A DNA stretch of 64,000 nt, taken from Motacilla alba alba (Eukaryota; Chordata; Aves; Passeriformes; Motacillidae). The notes beneath the pieces are model-generated. The model was not told where the DNA came from. It saw only the letters and a list, made by a program, of their open reading frames with translations, and did not search any database. Positions 52,624 through 64,000 of the stretch are shown here, in pieces. The stretch's first letter is position 1. Each line of letters starts with the position of its first letter. A program made the position numbers and the translations under genes. Where the stretch lies: NCBI RefSeq assembly GCF_015832195.1, contig NC_052031.1, positions 11,099,850 to 11,163,849 on the forward strand. The letters run 5' to 3'.

Positions 52624-53334
52624 TGTCGGAACCCAGGACTCTTCTCTGGGTGTCCTGGATGGCCAGAGCTGCTGGCAGGGGGCTCTGAGACCCTGGCATG
52701 CAGCCAAAGACACACGTAGGGGTTTGGATCTTAGCCCGTGGAGCAAGTTACTAACTCTGTATGAAGAATTACAAGCCACACACACAAGTTAGATAGCATA
52801 GTAGAGATAATCACGAGGTGAAAGGAAGGATTTTTGAGTGCTGTACAGGGGGGTTTTAAGCCTTGTACGCAGGGGTCCAAGTTTTGTACATGGGGGTCAG
52901 GAGATCTAAGATGGAGGGATTTGGGTGTGCCCTGTCCTCTTTCTTTCACCTTCCTAGCCTCCATGTCTTTGGTGATGTTGGCACTCACAGATTGGTTTAG
53001 AGTAGAAAGTCACTATTCAATATAGATAGTAGGTATTGGAGAAAAAGTGTAAACATGTAGTACGTAATATATGATATAAAAGATGGCACCAGCCCCCTGG
53101 GAGGGCAGTGTGCCTTTGTCTGAGCTGCTGAACGGGCCACAGCAGCTCAGGGAGAAGAATCCTGTAGATAACCAACAATAAACAACCTTGAGAACAGACA
53201 ACAGAAGACTACTGAGTCTTTCTTCAAAGGCACGGGTTGGAGGAGGGACTTTTCCATCTTTTGGGGTCATCCCAATCCGGGCGTGGGCAAGAAACCCCAC
53301 ATCTGGTGTCCCTGGGTGGGCAGGAAACCCCACA
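52624..53334 (+). mobile_element. Solo LTR of an ERVK-type endogenous retrovirus, plus strand
   Basis: The element starts TGTCGGAACCC and ends AAACCCCACA, with the 6-bp duplication AGGAAT on both sides (52618-52623 and 53335-53340). TATAAAA lies at 53075-53081 and AATAAA at 53177-53182, giving a U3 of about 480 bp, a short R and a U5 of about 130 bp. The end holds two related blocks, GGGCAAGAAACCCCACA and GGGCAGGAAACCCCACA. A 6-bp duplication is characteristic of ERVK (class II). No internal viral sequence adjoins it. The perfect duplication and neat ends suggest moderate age. Short frames inside it on either strand are not genes. Confidence 0.9.
53075..53081 (+). promoter_or_regulatory. LTR TATA box
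   Basis: TATAAAA, 102 bp before the AATAAA of the same LTR. This is the expected layout of a retroviral promoter; present activity is unknown. Confidence 0.7.
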
Positions 53335-53340
53335 AGGAAT

Positions 53341-53859
53341 AAGCTCTTTTGCCATTGACTGCAAAGGTGGCCATGTTCTGTGGCAGCTCAGCTCGCCAAA
53401 GCTTGGAGAACAGGAATTCTCTGAATTTTCCTACCCTGACCCCTGCTCCTCATTTTGGGTCACAGCCACCCTTCCTCAGTCCCTGTATTTGGCAGGTGAA
53501 GGCATGAAACAGGCATTCAGAACTGCAAATGGAGCAGTTCCAGGATTGGGAATGCAACATCTCCTCCTTGAACTGTTCATCTTTGAAGGCTGATATTTGC
53601 TATAAGAAAACATGGTGGATAAAAGCAACTGAAAAATCTATCTATGGGCTAGTAGCATTCATTCAAAAAACTCCTTTTGGCCCTGGCCAAAAAGCCTGAG
53701 ACCTTCAAAAGCATCTCCCATTCTGTCTTCTGAATGTCTTCATCATTCTCTGCATGGTGTGAGGGTCTGCTGCATCCTTCAGCTCCTGACATGTTGTGGG
53801 ATGACCAAGCAAAGAGTTGTACAAAGTTGAAGCAGCTAAATGAAGTTTAGTTTCCTGGC
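53341..53859. other. Unique non-coding sequence
   Basis: No feature is recognised between the LTR and the next CR1. The 118-codon plus-strand frame from 53237 starts inside the LTR and runs into this stretch, so it is not a gene. Confidence 0.55.
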
Positions 53860-54001
53860 TGCAGAAATCTTGGAACAGGTTGCCAAGAGGAGTTGTGGAT
53901 ACCCCTGGAAGTGTTCAAGTCCAGGGCTTTGAGAAAACTGCTGGGGGGTTGGAACAAGATGATCTTTGAGGTCATTTCCAAGCCAATCTATGATACCATG
54001 T
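53860..54001 (+). mobile_element. CR1 LINE fragment, 3' end, plus strand, with internal deletion
   Basis: TTGGAACAGGTTGCCAAGAG, GTTGTGGATACCCCTGGAAG, TGTTCAAG, CTTTGAGAAAACTG, GGGGGGTTGGAACAAGATGA, TCTTTGAGGTCATTTCCAAG and CAATCTATGATACCATG follow the CR1 tail in order. The block that normally lies between 'CTTTGAGCAACCTG' and the GGGGGTTGGAAC part (the GTGTCCCTGCCCATGGCA piece) is missing, a loss of about 35-40 bp. The terminal octamer is diverged. Confidence 0.9.
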
Positions 54002-55105
54002 AAAAGATTTCTTCCAGTGAGCCTGGCCACTGATTTTGGCTATAGTAAAAGTGTTATTCATAACATAGTAGGTCAAATTAAATAACTTTTTGAAATACTC
54101 CACTTTTATTACTTTCTAGGGAAAAATGATAGGATATAAAGGTTTTTCAAAGTATCTGTTTCCATTGATGTCCACAATTCCTTCTGCCACCATTTCCCGT
54201 GTCATACCTTTCTCATATGAACCCTTCTCTAATAAGCCAGCAAAGCTAAACCTAAAATGAAAAAAAATATATAGCTTACATATCAATTCTCCTTAATCAG
54301 CATCTGTTGATGAGTTTTATAATTTAGGACACTTTCCCAGTTTATATTTACTTACCATATCTATAAAAATAGTAATAAATCTCATAAATGTTTAGCACAG
54401 AGAGTTCCTGTGAATTCCAAGATGCAGCTCCTGATTATACAGCATACAGAAAGAAGAAGAATGCATAAGGAACTCACTTCAAAATGGGGGCCATACTTGG
54501 ATACATGTTTTTTGTTCTTTGTATCAGTCCTATGCAAAGGCAATTAACTTTATTGGTGCTTTATCAAGCACTCTGGCAGGAAGATGCACAGGTGTTGGGA
54601 AAGACATACTTAATTTGTCTGCTAGTACCTGACTTTCAAGATGCTTCAGACACAGAGAGAACTTAAAAATTATTCTCTTTATTTTTCCCTGCATCCTGTT
54701 ATAGTACTAATTCTCTGAAAAACACACAGATTTTGTAGTATACTTAATGATTCTGGGGAGAAAAGTTAAGCTTGATGTCATTTTTCACATACCTTCATGG
54801 AATTCTGATGTCATAAAACTCTAAATCCAGTATCCTAAAAAAAGATTACATCTGTTTTTAAAAGAAAACAAAATTTTGAAAGAAACCAGAATGAAAAATA
54901 AAAAAAAAAAAAAGAAGAAGAACATATTCAAACTCTGAACGTCAGTATTTACTCAACTTTGGTTTAAATCAGCCTTGGATTTCTTGAGTCCCTGCCAATT
55001 CAGCCAAGTGTACCTGTGCATGACAATGTTTCAGTGTGTAGGATGTCAGCATTGCAGACAGAGGATGCCAGGATATGCTCCTTTTTTCGTTTGGGATTTT
55101 TCTTT

Positions 55106-55137
<32 letters not shown>

Positions 55138-58100
55138 TGTGGTCTTTTTAGTGGCTACCATCTCTTCCATCTGTCCCTCACTGTGACCACTCCACTCTGC
55201 TTCCAGAGCAGCTTTAGCAGCAATGACCAAAATCATGAGCAGGGCTCAGATGCTCTTGTCTCTTCTGTGTTTCTGCCTTCAGCTCTGAGCTTCAATGGAA
55301 GCTGGGAAGATAACACAGAATAATAATCATGTTCTAATGTATAATTCTTACTGTGTTTTGCAATAGCAGCTCCTTGTAGACACGCTGTTAGAGGCACACA
55401 GGTGCATAACTGCAGTTTTGTTTAGCCTTCAGAATGTAATATTTGATTAACTTTTTATTGGTTTTTCTTAATTTATTCCACCCAATTCTTTATGACTTGC
55501 ATGGATTTAATGCACTTTTAACGTGCCTGAAGACCACTAAGGAACAAAATTGCTAGAAAAGAGCTACCACTGCTTGATTGGTATCTGTCAGATTCATTTG
55601 GTTACTGACTTTTTAATTGGAATATAGTTTTTGCTATTATTCATGACCATTCATGCAGAATTTCATCTTTATCCCTTATTTAACTGAATAGAGAAAGCAA
55701 GAAGATTTACATTTTAAGAGTTTAAATGATGAGCTCTTAATTGACATACCACAGCTAGGCTCACATAATTAATTTATGTATCAATCAGCCACCTAGTCAT
55801 TGTTACTCAAATTACCATTGGGAGTTTTGCCTTTATTCTGAGTTGCTTAAATATGTAAGAGCAAACATATTTCTAATTTTTTTTGTCACAGACACAGACA
55901 AGCATCACACCATGGGGAACACTGCTCTTGTTATTTTAGGAATTGACATAGCCTGTGCAAATACAGAAAAGTATCTAACTGGCAAATTCAAATAGTCTCA
56001 CATTAAAGAAATATATAGGCCAATGATGGATAGTAGCCAAGGACTTTAAAATATATAAGGTGTATTACCAAAAGATATCAGTTAATTACTATGTAGAGAC
56101 TCAGTGAATGTATCATATTGTCCTGAGCTCAGTTTTTATTAATATAACCATTCTCAGTTTGCATTGGATGCTGGAAATGGCAGGTCAATAAAGACAAAAC
56201 CTGTCAGATGCTTTTGCAAATATTACAGAAGCAAATATGCTGATTAACATTCCATCACAGTAGCCTGTCATCAAACCTGCTTGTAGGCATAAGCTGAGTG
56301 TGCTCCCACCTTCCAAAACGACTTCTGCTTATCCAACCTTGTCTGCACTTCATCATTTCTGCATTAGCACTGAGCTGCTGCAGCCACTGAGCAGGACCCT
56401 GAGCAGCAGAGGCAGCAAATGCAGATAACAGGAGCTGGTTTTGAGAGCTTCTGATTGACTCCTCCATCTTCTGCCAGTGAATGCCCTGCTTTGGCAGTGA
56501 AAGAGGTGCAGCCTCCCTCCTTCCCAGCTCTCTTTGGACAACGAGGACTTGATTTCTCCCATTTGTCACATCTGTAGTTTGGTTTCCCAATACTGACAGC
56601 AGTGTACCCTTGGTGACACACAGGTATTGAGAGCTGTGGGAGCCCCCTTGCCCCTGGGACATTCTGTGAGTGCAAAATGGGGAGGATGGAGGGCTGGGGG
56701 CCAAGAAGGGCTCCAGGGCACTTCTAAGGATGTTCAATATCTCAGTGTCTGGGATAATGCCTATCTCCAAGGCAGGGTTGTGTGGTTCACAGCTCTGCAT
56801 CTCTAGCCTGCATCTCCAAGCCAGCTTGTTTTCAACAGTTGGCTGCATCAGTCTTAGGGGTTTTAAGTGTGGGTTTTTTTGTTTTTGTTTTTTAGTTTGT
56901 TTCTTTTAGCTGTGGTCTCCGAACCCAGGATATCTATGAATGATTACTGAGGGGTTTACAAAGAGTAGCTATGAAAACCAGAACTACTCTCCATATTCAT
57001 TGCTCTGGGAACGTTGTTCTGGAAATTTTCCAGCTCAGCAGGAAAAGTGGCAAGGTCTTGCTGGCCAGAGGAACTCCTGACTTAAGGGCTGGTAGCACCC
57101 CTGTACCCAAATGCTGCTCCCACTCTTCTCTCATGGCCCTCCCTGTGCACAAGGACTGATGGAACACCTTGAACCTGCCCTGTGCCTTATCCAGATTTGC
57201 CTTTAGCAATCATTCCTGTACTTTTTAGATGACATATAATTAAAAAAACAGACCACTAGATTTTTTTTTTAATTGCCTTGCAGAACAGATTTAGATCCCA
57301 GTGACTGAAAATGGCCTGTATGTTACAGCCAATCCAGAGATGCGGAAGGTTATGGGGTATCCAAGATCAATACCAATTCACAGAGGATGCTACCCAGGAC
57401 CTGATGTTAGAAGTTTCATTTCTGGCTTTAATGAAAACTGCATTCTACATTTGGTCAACAAGATTTCTTGCAGCAATAAACTGCACTTTTTACACCGTGT
57501 CTCTGCTGTGGGAGCAATAATGTACAAGGCTCCATACCTTGCTCCTTCCCAGGTTATTAAAAGAACTCTACCTACTAGCTGTACAAATAATTGTTCAAAG
57601 GTTGTTTAATAACTGCTAAGTACAATTAGTGTAAATATTGATATAAATATTCAATAAACAAAATGTTAATCTTATTAAATATTAAGCAATTTCAAGAGTG
57701 TCCTGGGAACTTAATTAGTCTCCATAAAAAATTGATTCTTTTCCTCAGTAACAAAGGGCATGAACAAATGCTCAGCTGTTTTGTTTTAGAGAACTCAGCT
57801 GGTTCCAATGAACTTTAAAAGTCCAGACTGCTGTATCCCACTTTACAGTCACATCTTATTGCTGCTGCTCAGGTATGCAGGTGTAAAATTTGTTATGGAT
57901 TGTGTGTTATTAGGAAGTCTGAAGTCCTGCAGCAGGTTGGCAGAGAACTTGATGTATGTTGAATGTCTTCATCACTTTGTCCTTTCTGTTGGTGCTTAGT
58001 AGTGCAAATTCTCATGCAGTGACTTGACACACAGTAACAGAAATGCTTTTGGATGCATACAGAGACAAAAAGTTAAAAAGAAATGTTGGCAGTAATGTGT

Positions 58101-61100
58101 AATATTAATTGCCTTTTTAAATCACAGAGATGTTGAGTATTTGATGCACAAAACAGTAATTAGGAGTAATGGGATATAAAGAGGAAAGATGATGTGTTGG
58201 ACAGTTATCAGAATGTGTGTCAAAGCCTAATTCATTAGGCTGTGAAAGGCAGTAATGCTGAATATGGTGGAACATTAGCATTTTTCAAATTAAAGATATA
58301 CTAAGTAAAGCACAAAAAAAAAATTAGTTTCAGGAAAAAATCAGGCTGAAAAAGCAGGCTGTTCTGACCATTTTTTTGTTGTTCTTTTAACTGAAACTTA
58401 TAAACTATCATTTAGGAAACCAACAAAATCACACAGGAAACCACCAGCTGGTTCTACAGCTAGAAATGGTTATAACTGGTGACAGTTCTTGTATTCTTAC
58501 AGTCAGATTTAAGCAGGAGTGCTTATTGAGTTGGGCTTAAAATACTGGTTCTCTGACAGGTTATCAGCCACTCTGCTGCTCCCAGGTGAATTGTCCATGC
58601 TGGACTCAGCCACAGCCCAGTCAGTGGCACCTAAGGATGCTGCTCCACAGAAATGTCTGGAAGCAGGGCACAGCCACGGCTCTGAGGCAGGATGAGCTCA
58701 GGCACCTGCTCTCTGCCACCCAGCCAAAGCCCAAGTGAACTTGGCCACTTCTAGCAACCTCAGATCCATGAAAACTAAGTAGAGGAAAAACCCCACTGTG
58801 ACCTCCTTCTCTCCTCTGCCTGTGTAAGCTTTTTGCCAGCAATGAATCAAAATAGATCTATTTTCTCCACCAAATAATGCATTCAGCAGAAATAATATTT
58901 TGAATACTTCAGTAGATAGGGTCTGTTTAAACAACAGAAAATAAAAAATGTTAAAATGAATTTTCATGTAAGAATTTTTTGCACTGATGAAATGATTTAC
59001 TTTGTTAAACATATTCATTTTCAAATTTAAATTGACATCAACAAGAAAAAAAAGTTTTATAATATGGGCTTTATAACCCATACATGAAGCATTTCCTCCT
59101 TTATTCTGAGGTCAAGAAACATATTCTGGTTTATCCTACAATGAATCCTCTATTATTCATGCAGGTTTAATTTTGAATCATTGCCTCCAGCTAGGATGTG
59201 CAGAGTTTTGCTAACAGAACTTCTCCTGGCATGCAGACAAGAGCTGATTTTCTGTCTAGTAGATCAATCCCTTAAGTAGCTTTACCCTTTATCACCTTGG
59301 AAAGGGATCAGTGCCAAGCATAGGCCAAGCATTTATTTTCCATAAGTAATAAGCTCATGATTATGGTGGTCGTACAAAACAGGCTTTGTCTTTTTAGAGA
59401 TATCAAGGGGAAAGGCAGCACTGATTCATATTTTGTTAAACAATTTTGCTGACTTCTTTGTAAACAGAGAAGTTCAGATGATCTGAGCACACCTGGGAGC
59501 ACATTCATCACTGGACTTGTAGTATTTCCCCGTTTCCAGATCTATTTTAAGTTATGAGCATATGCAGAATCTGGAAGATGGTTTCAGTGGGAAAGTAAGC
59601 AGAGCAGATTAATGAGAGGTTTGCAATTTTCTAGTCACTTCTTTAGCATTCAGTTGAGTCTAAATTGGCCTCCTCAGTCTCTTGACTGAAAGTGCTATAC
59701 AGAAATGAGTTGCAGAGAACACTTACAACAAATTTGGGGTGCTTGACAGATTTTTTTTTTGCTCAAGTTGAGTATTGTTTGCTTTAGAAAGCCTAACATA
59801 GAAAGCCAGGTACTATCTTACAGGCATTCAGAATCAGAATATCGAAGTGTTTCCCAAGATACTCAAACTGATCTGTAAGGGATTGTATATTTATAGTATA
59901 TAGGGAAATAGCTGAATAATATAAGCTCAGTGTAAAATTAGAGAAGTTTTCTTGGTGAAATTACACTTTGATTGAATTTCCATGCTGAAATGTTTCAGTA
60001 TTTGTGTAAAGCACAAAACAAGCCAGCCACACTGGCATCTGATAATAAAAACCTATGACTTAGACTAAATAATAAAAGGTAATCTGTCTACTCACTGCAA
60101 ATTAATTGCAGAGCAGAAGCCTTAGGATGAGGTATATAGGAATAAAATTCATCAGTGAGCAGTCCATGTCTAACATCTTGAATTAAATCAGTATTTTAAA
60201 TGGAGACAAAATCATACACAGTAGCCAGTTCAACACTATTGCAGGAATTTCCTTTTGTTTCTGCAATGAAGCATTAGAAGAACGTTCTAAATCTGAGCAG
60301 CCATAAGCCTGAATAACCTGTGGGTTTGACCTCCTCTGTTCTCAGTCCTTGATGATAATGCAAGGAGTTAAAACAACAATGGAGTTAGAATGCCTCAGCC
60401 TGTACACATTGTCTCTCTGTCAACATCTCAGAGAAGTGCCAGCATGTCCTTACTCTATCAGAGAGTGTGCAGGCATGTGTATGTTAGCAAATAATCTAGT
60501 AACAACAGATGTACTGTAATTATGACTGAGCTGATTAAAGTTCCAGGAAGAAATTACTACTTTTTCTGTGATGGCTATTTCCATCACTATTCAAAACTTG
60601 GTACTGGATTCAGCAGGAATCCTGGAAATGAGTAGCAGCAGGGTTGTATCCTTCAGCAAACATCCATTGCAGTGTGGAGGGCGCAGGAGCAGCCGTGGTG
60701 TGAAGGCAGCCCGTGCTCCTGACACCAGAGTCAGGTTCTCCCTCTCTGCTCTTCAGGAAGGGCTGCCTGCTTTGATGGCTGATAGCAGTCCTACACATGC
60801 CAGAGTATTCCTGCTGCAGAACCCAAAGGTGTGGTTTGACACCTCCAGCCAGAGATCCCTATTCTCTCTTTGCTTCTATGAAACTGCCCTGTGAAAGTGA
60901 AATTTCCTCAGCATCATTTCCCACCCATGCAGGTTCACAAAGAGGAGGGAGCAGGCTTTGCCTTTCTCAGGCCATGCCACAACACATTGCATTTCAAAGG
61001 ACAAAGCAGAAGAGAATAAAACCATAGCACTGAAGTCAAGCAAGGAGTGGCCTGTTGCTGAACCTCTTTAACACATTCTCCCATGGTACAGCAAATGAGG

Positions 61101-62310
61101 CAGAAATCATCCTCAGGATTTTAATTTAAAATGAGCACAGTAGAGAAGGCTTTGTATTTATGGAGGGTCTTTCTCTACTGTGGATCTCAAAGCACAGGAG
61201 AAGCCTCACTGCCCAGCAAAGGAATATTTCTACAGAATAAACTCACAATGAAGTGTTTTCAATTTGCCAGCCTTTTCCCATGATATAACCAGTAGACAAA
61301 ATTTACAGTCTTCTTTATAGCCCATACATTTTTAAAACATAGCCATGGCATGTATCCACAGAGTTGTTGCTGTATTCTACTATGAATTTTCTCCAAAAGC
61401 AGAAGAAAAACTTCCTTTGCTGATCATCTTAAAATAGGTTACATAAATTGGATCACTGAGTCACAGGAATAGAAGGAAAAGGAATTGCAATATTTCTGCT
61501 CTGCTGAATTCATGGCAGAGATCAATCTTAGATTGATGTTTGCACAGATTTTTGGATTCTGTCTTTGGATTTTGTTGTGAGTGCTAGAGGGAGTTAGGAG
61601 CGATGTGCAGAATGATCTTGTGCTTACAAATATTGCTTTTCAAAAAACAGAGCTTATGAACAGTATTTCTGAAATATATTACATACTTTGAAGGTTTATG
61701 GATCCCCAATGTGCTTTATTTTAAGATTAGTAGGATTCTTTCAGGCAGGAACAATAAGAATTGTGAAGCAAGTGCACTTTCTTTTGAGAGAATAAAAGTC
61801 CTTTTTTTCTACTGCCTAAAGTGGCTAAATAGCAGGAGAAAAATTTTAGAGGCCTAGATGTTATCTTAATCAAGATTTATGAAATTACTTTTATTTCAGA
61901 AGGCTTACATTAGGTAGAAAAAGAAAGATGGGAGAAATAATCACAATTTTCCACTTAAATATCCACTTTTTCCTCTGAAGGAATTCTAGAGCACTTTACA
62001 AGCCATCAGACTTGGTGCACCACGGGGACCACCTGGATGCTGCCTCCTCTGAGGTGGAGCCAAACAGATATTTTCCTACACTCAGTAGCAACATATAAAA
62101 ATTTATCACAAGACCTGAATGTAAGGACTTTAAAAATACAGCTGTCTGTCTCAAAGCAGTGTCAAGGTCACAGAGGTAACTTGCCATCTTAGAAATAATG
62201 GAGCCACCACAGCTTAGTTGCTTGAGCTAAGCATGGAAGGGAGGAATTTGCCACAGGAAAGTGCTGGTTTCAGCCCTGTTGGTAAGATCTGGCTAGCACA
62301 TCCTGGCTAA
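54002..62310. other. Unique AT-rich non-coding sequence with homopolymer tracts
   Basis: No gene or recognisable mobile element. Tracts include poly(A) at about 54894-54922 and poly(T) at 55097-55138. The GC-richer patch at 56.25-56.85 kb has a 197-codon open frame on the minus strand with no domain that I recognise. Possible very old repeat tails lie near 61150-61200 and 61980-62000. Confidence 0.5.
55097..55138. repeat. Poly(T) tract
   Basis: About 42 bases of T broken by two C. On the minus strand this is a poly(A), and the sequence on its right (55140-55260) could be tested as a minus-strand retrocopy. I recognise no gene there, and the Lys-rich frame across it is an artefact. Confidence 0.9.
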
Positions 62311-62454
62311 TCAAAGAATCACAGGATATTCTGAGTTGGAAGGGACCCATAAGTGTTACCAAGTCTAGCTCTTAAATGAACAATCCAAATGGGGATCAAA
62401 CCACAACCTGAGCATTGTTAGCACCATGCTCTGACCAACTGAGCTAAGGCATCC
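62311..62454 (-). mobile_element. TguSINE1-like SINE (tRNA-Ile head, CR1-type tail), minus strand
   Basis: Read on the minus strand the head is tRNA-Ile-like: TAGCTCAGTTGG (A box, 62435-62446), GAGCATGGTGCTAACAATGC (anticodon-arm region) and GGTTTGATCCC (B box, 62392-62402). The tail, ending GGGTCCCTTCCAACTCAGAA, then TATCCTGTGATTCTTTGA, is CR1-like. This head-to-tail arrangement is that of TguSINE1, a SINE described from zebra finch and thought to be copied by CR1 machinery. The copy is about 144 bp and diverged: the B box has lost its CpG, and the anticodon position reads AAC instead of AAT. The left boundary is close to the last CR1-like bases. It is the best single indicator of a passerine source. 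Confidence 0.85.
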
Positions 62455-62470
62455 AGACAAAAATTCCCAC

Positions 62471-62819
62471 TGTGACAAACTGTGGGAAAGAAGTCAACTG
62501 CTCATACACCTCACCCCAAGTTATGGGAATGGCATCTGTGCCCTATGGATGCCTGGAACCTGGGCTGTGTAAAGGTGGTACCTGCAGAGGAATGACTTTG
62601 GCCCCTGCCCTGCATGGAGAAGCCCAGGATGAAGAAAGGGCAACAGAAAGAACACTGCTCACAAGGGGTCACAATCTTCTGCCTGATTTCTCTCTCTCTC
62701 CCTCTCTTTCTCCCTCTTTTCTATTTCCATCTAGCTCTGTACCTCACACTTACTGTTAAATAAAATCTGTATTACTGACTTTGGCACATGGTCTTGTTTG
62801 CACCTTAATTCAGACAGCA
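62471..62819 (+). mobile_element. Probable LTR (ERVL-like) or its 3' portion, plus strand
   Basis: Starts TGTGACAAACTGTGG, directly after the SINE. It has a GC-richer body, a CT-rich stretch (62689-62727), then TTAAATAAAATCTGTATTAC with an AATAAA signal (62758-62763), then GGTCTTGTTTGCACCTTAAT. The order CT-rich R, polyadenylation signal and a short U5 with TTGGCAC...GGTCTTGTTTGCACCTTAA is what I associate with avian ERVL LTRs, from memory. No clear TATA box and no target-site duplication were found, so both ends are approximate. Confidence 0.4.
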
Positions 62820-64000
62820 GCCTCTTTCACTAATGGGATAATAACACCGAGAAATATCTTCTCTGCCTAAAACTGGTTCAGAGAAGCTGTAGTGCAGCAT
62901 TCCTGATGGCTCATCAGTCTCTACACACACATCATGATTTGCAGTTACAGTGCCCTTGAGCCCAAGGACAGCACTCCTGCCCAGAGGTGGACCTACCTGC
63001 TGCGCTGAGGGTTATTCCCATGCCACGATGCTTGGGGACACAGGGCTGTCTGTTTCCTTCAGCTTCTTCTGAGGTGAGTCATGACAGTTCCTATTACTGA
63101 AAGAAACCGCAGATATAACCTCCATCTCCCTGGGTTTCAAACTCCCATCCCAGAAGTTCTTCCTCCTGGCTACCTTTTTTCTGTTCTATGTGGCTTACAA
63201 AACCTAAGGGACAATTTTAAGCATAATGTGGCACCTCAGCACAGAGCTGAATGTCCTCCAAAAACTCACTGTCATTTAACAGTTTTGATTATGCTTCTAA
63301 AATGCTTCCAATCTCAATTGCTACAGAGCTAATTTCTCACTTGTGTTTATATAAGAACCTCACCTCCCTTCAGCCTTCCCAGTCCGGACAGTTGACAAAG
63401 GTGCTGTACCCTTACTCTTTATTAAACCTTCTGGTAACACATCCATGGTGAGTGACAAGAATGTGCACTGGGACACTGGTATATTGCACAGCCCTGACTT
63501 CAGCAAGGCAACTCAATTCTCTTCCACCTGCAGTGCCCTCTGCAAGGGAATGGACTCCCATGGTGGGTGGACAGACAGCAAACTGCTTTCTCTGCCTAGT
63601 TAGATCACTGTTAGGAATTCTTCTTCCAGTGAAAAAGTCTGTCATTTTCATACTTCTCCTAAAACTCAGTAGACTACATCAATTTCTAAATTTATGAGAA
63701 AGAAGAATTTGAAAACATATATTTTTTGAGAATTTTACAATTCATCAGAATGTTTTATTTTGTTGGTGTCAAGATGGTTTGTGTTGTTACTGTAAATGTA
63801 GCATGCAGTGATATAGTTTAAAATCAATCTTTTAAAAATTTAAATAATTGAAGTTTCAGTGAAATTAAAATATAATGATTAAAAGAAAGCCAACTAAAAA
63901 TATATACTGGCATCAAACTGGTAGAATTGGGATGGTGTGAAGTTTCTCTTCTCTGGAAGCTTTATTTTAAAGCCATCTGTGCTTAGAAAAATGGTTTCGT
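62820..64000. other. Unique non-coding sequence
   Basis: No gene or repeat is recognised up to the end of the window. Two short overlapping frames on opposite strands near 63412-63697 have no recognisable content. Confidence 0.55.

Noticed and set aside
55000..55236. Lys-rich 78-codon minus frame
   Set aside because: Reads through the poly(T) tract; no basic nuclear protein is recognisable in the rest.
62390..62454. Functional tRNA-Ile gene
   Set aside because: The acceptor stem and anticodon region are degenerate, and it continues into a CR1-like tail, so it is a SINE head.

Overview
The window looks like AT-rich, non-coding nuclear DNA of a bird, most likely a songbird. The evidence is the repeat content. 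There are several truncated CR1 non-LTR retrotransposons, most ending in the CR1 3' signature (a copy of ATTCTATGA). There is one tRNA-Ile-headed, CR1-tailed SINE of the TguSINE1 type known from zebra finch, and there are avian-style solo LTRs. I see no mammalian L1, Alu or B-type repeats, no bacterial or plasmid features, and no convincing protein-coding exon. The open reading frames are mostly under 130 codons, start at random, lie in unique AT-rich sequence or simple repeats, and overlap on both strands. The window is probably a gene desert or the inside of a very large intron; the sequence alone does not say which gene is nearby.

Layout. At 1-5 kb there is unique sequence with one short CR1 tail (about 1113-1267) and a strong CTCF-type motif (3206-3219). 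At 5.2-6.2 kb lies an old minus-strand CR1 that keeps a decayed part of its endonuclease reading frame as well as its 3' end. From 6 to 42 kb the DNA is almost all unique, AT-rich and featureless. It is broken only by small tandem duplications, a (GT)n/(CAAA)n patch, a large (CCTT)n array (18546-18661), A/C-rich low-complexity tracts, a G-quadruplex motif (33475-33504) and a CpG-bearing island at 17.5-18.1 kb that could be a conserved element.

From 42 to 54 kb is the retroelement-rich part. Three solo LTRs with target-site duplications sit at 42408-42950 (+), 46090-46404 (-) and 52624-53334 (+). Their duplications differ in length (4 to 6, 5 and 6 bp), so they come from different retrovirus-like families. 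CR1 tails lie at 45.3, 46.7 and 53.9 kb. The 46 kb LTR has landed inside an older minus-strand stretch with coding-like character. From 54 to 62 kb the sequence is again unique. At 62.3-62.8 kb a TguSINE1-like SINE is followed directly by a probable LTR 3' portion.

No genes work together here: the biology on view is retrotransposon history and possible architectural or enhancer sites. I found no convincing new system. The most useful leads are the three solo LTRs (including the nested one), the SINE, the CTCF-like motifs, the island at 17.5-18.1 kb, and a decayed 2A-like peptide signature at 47.5 kb.
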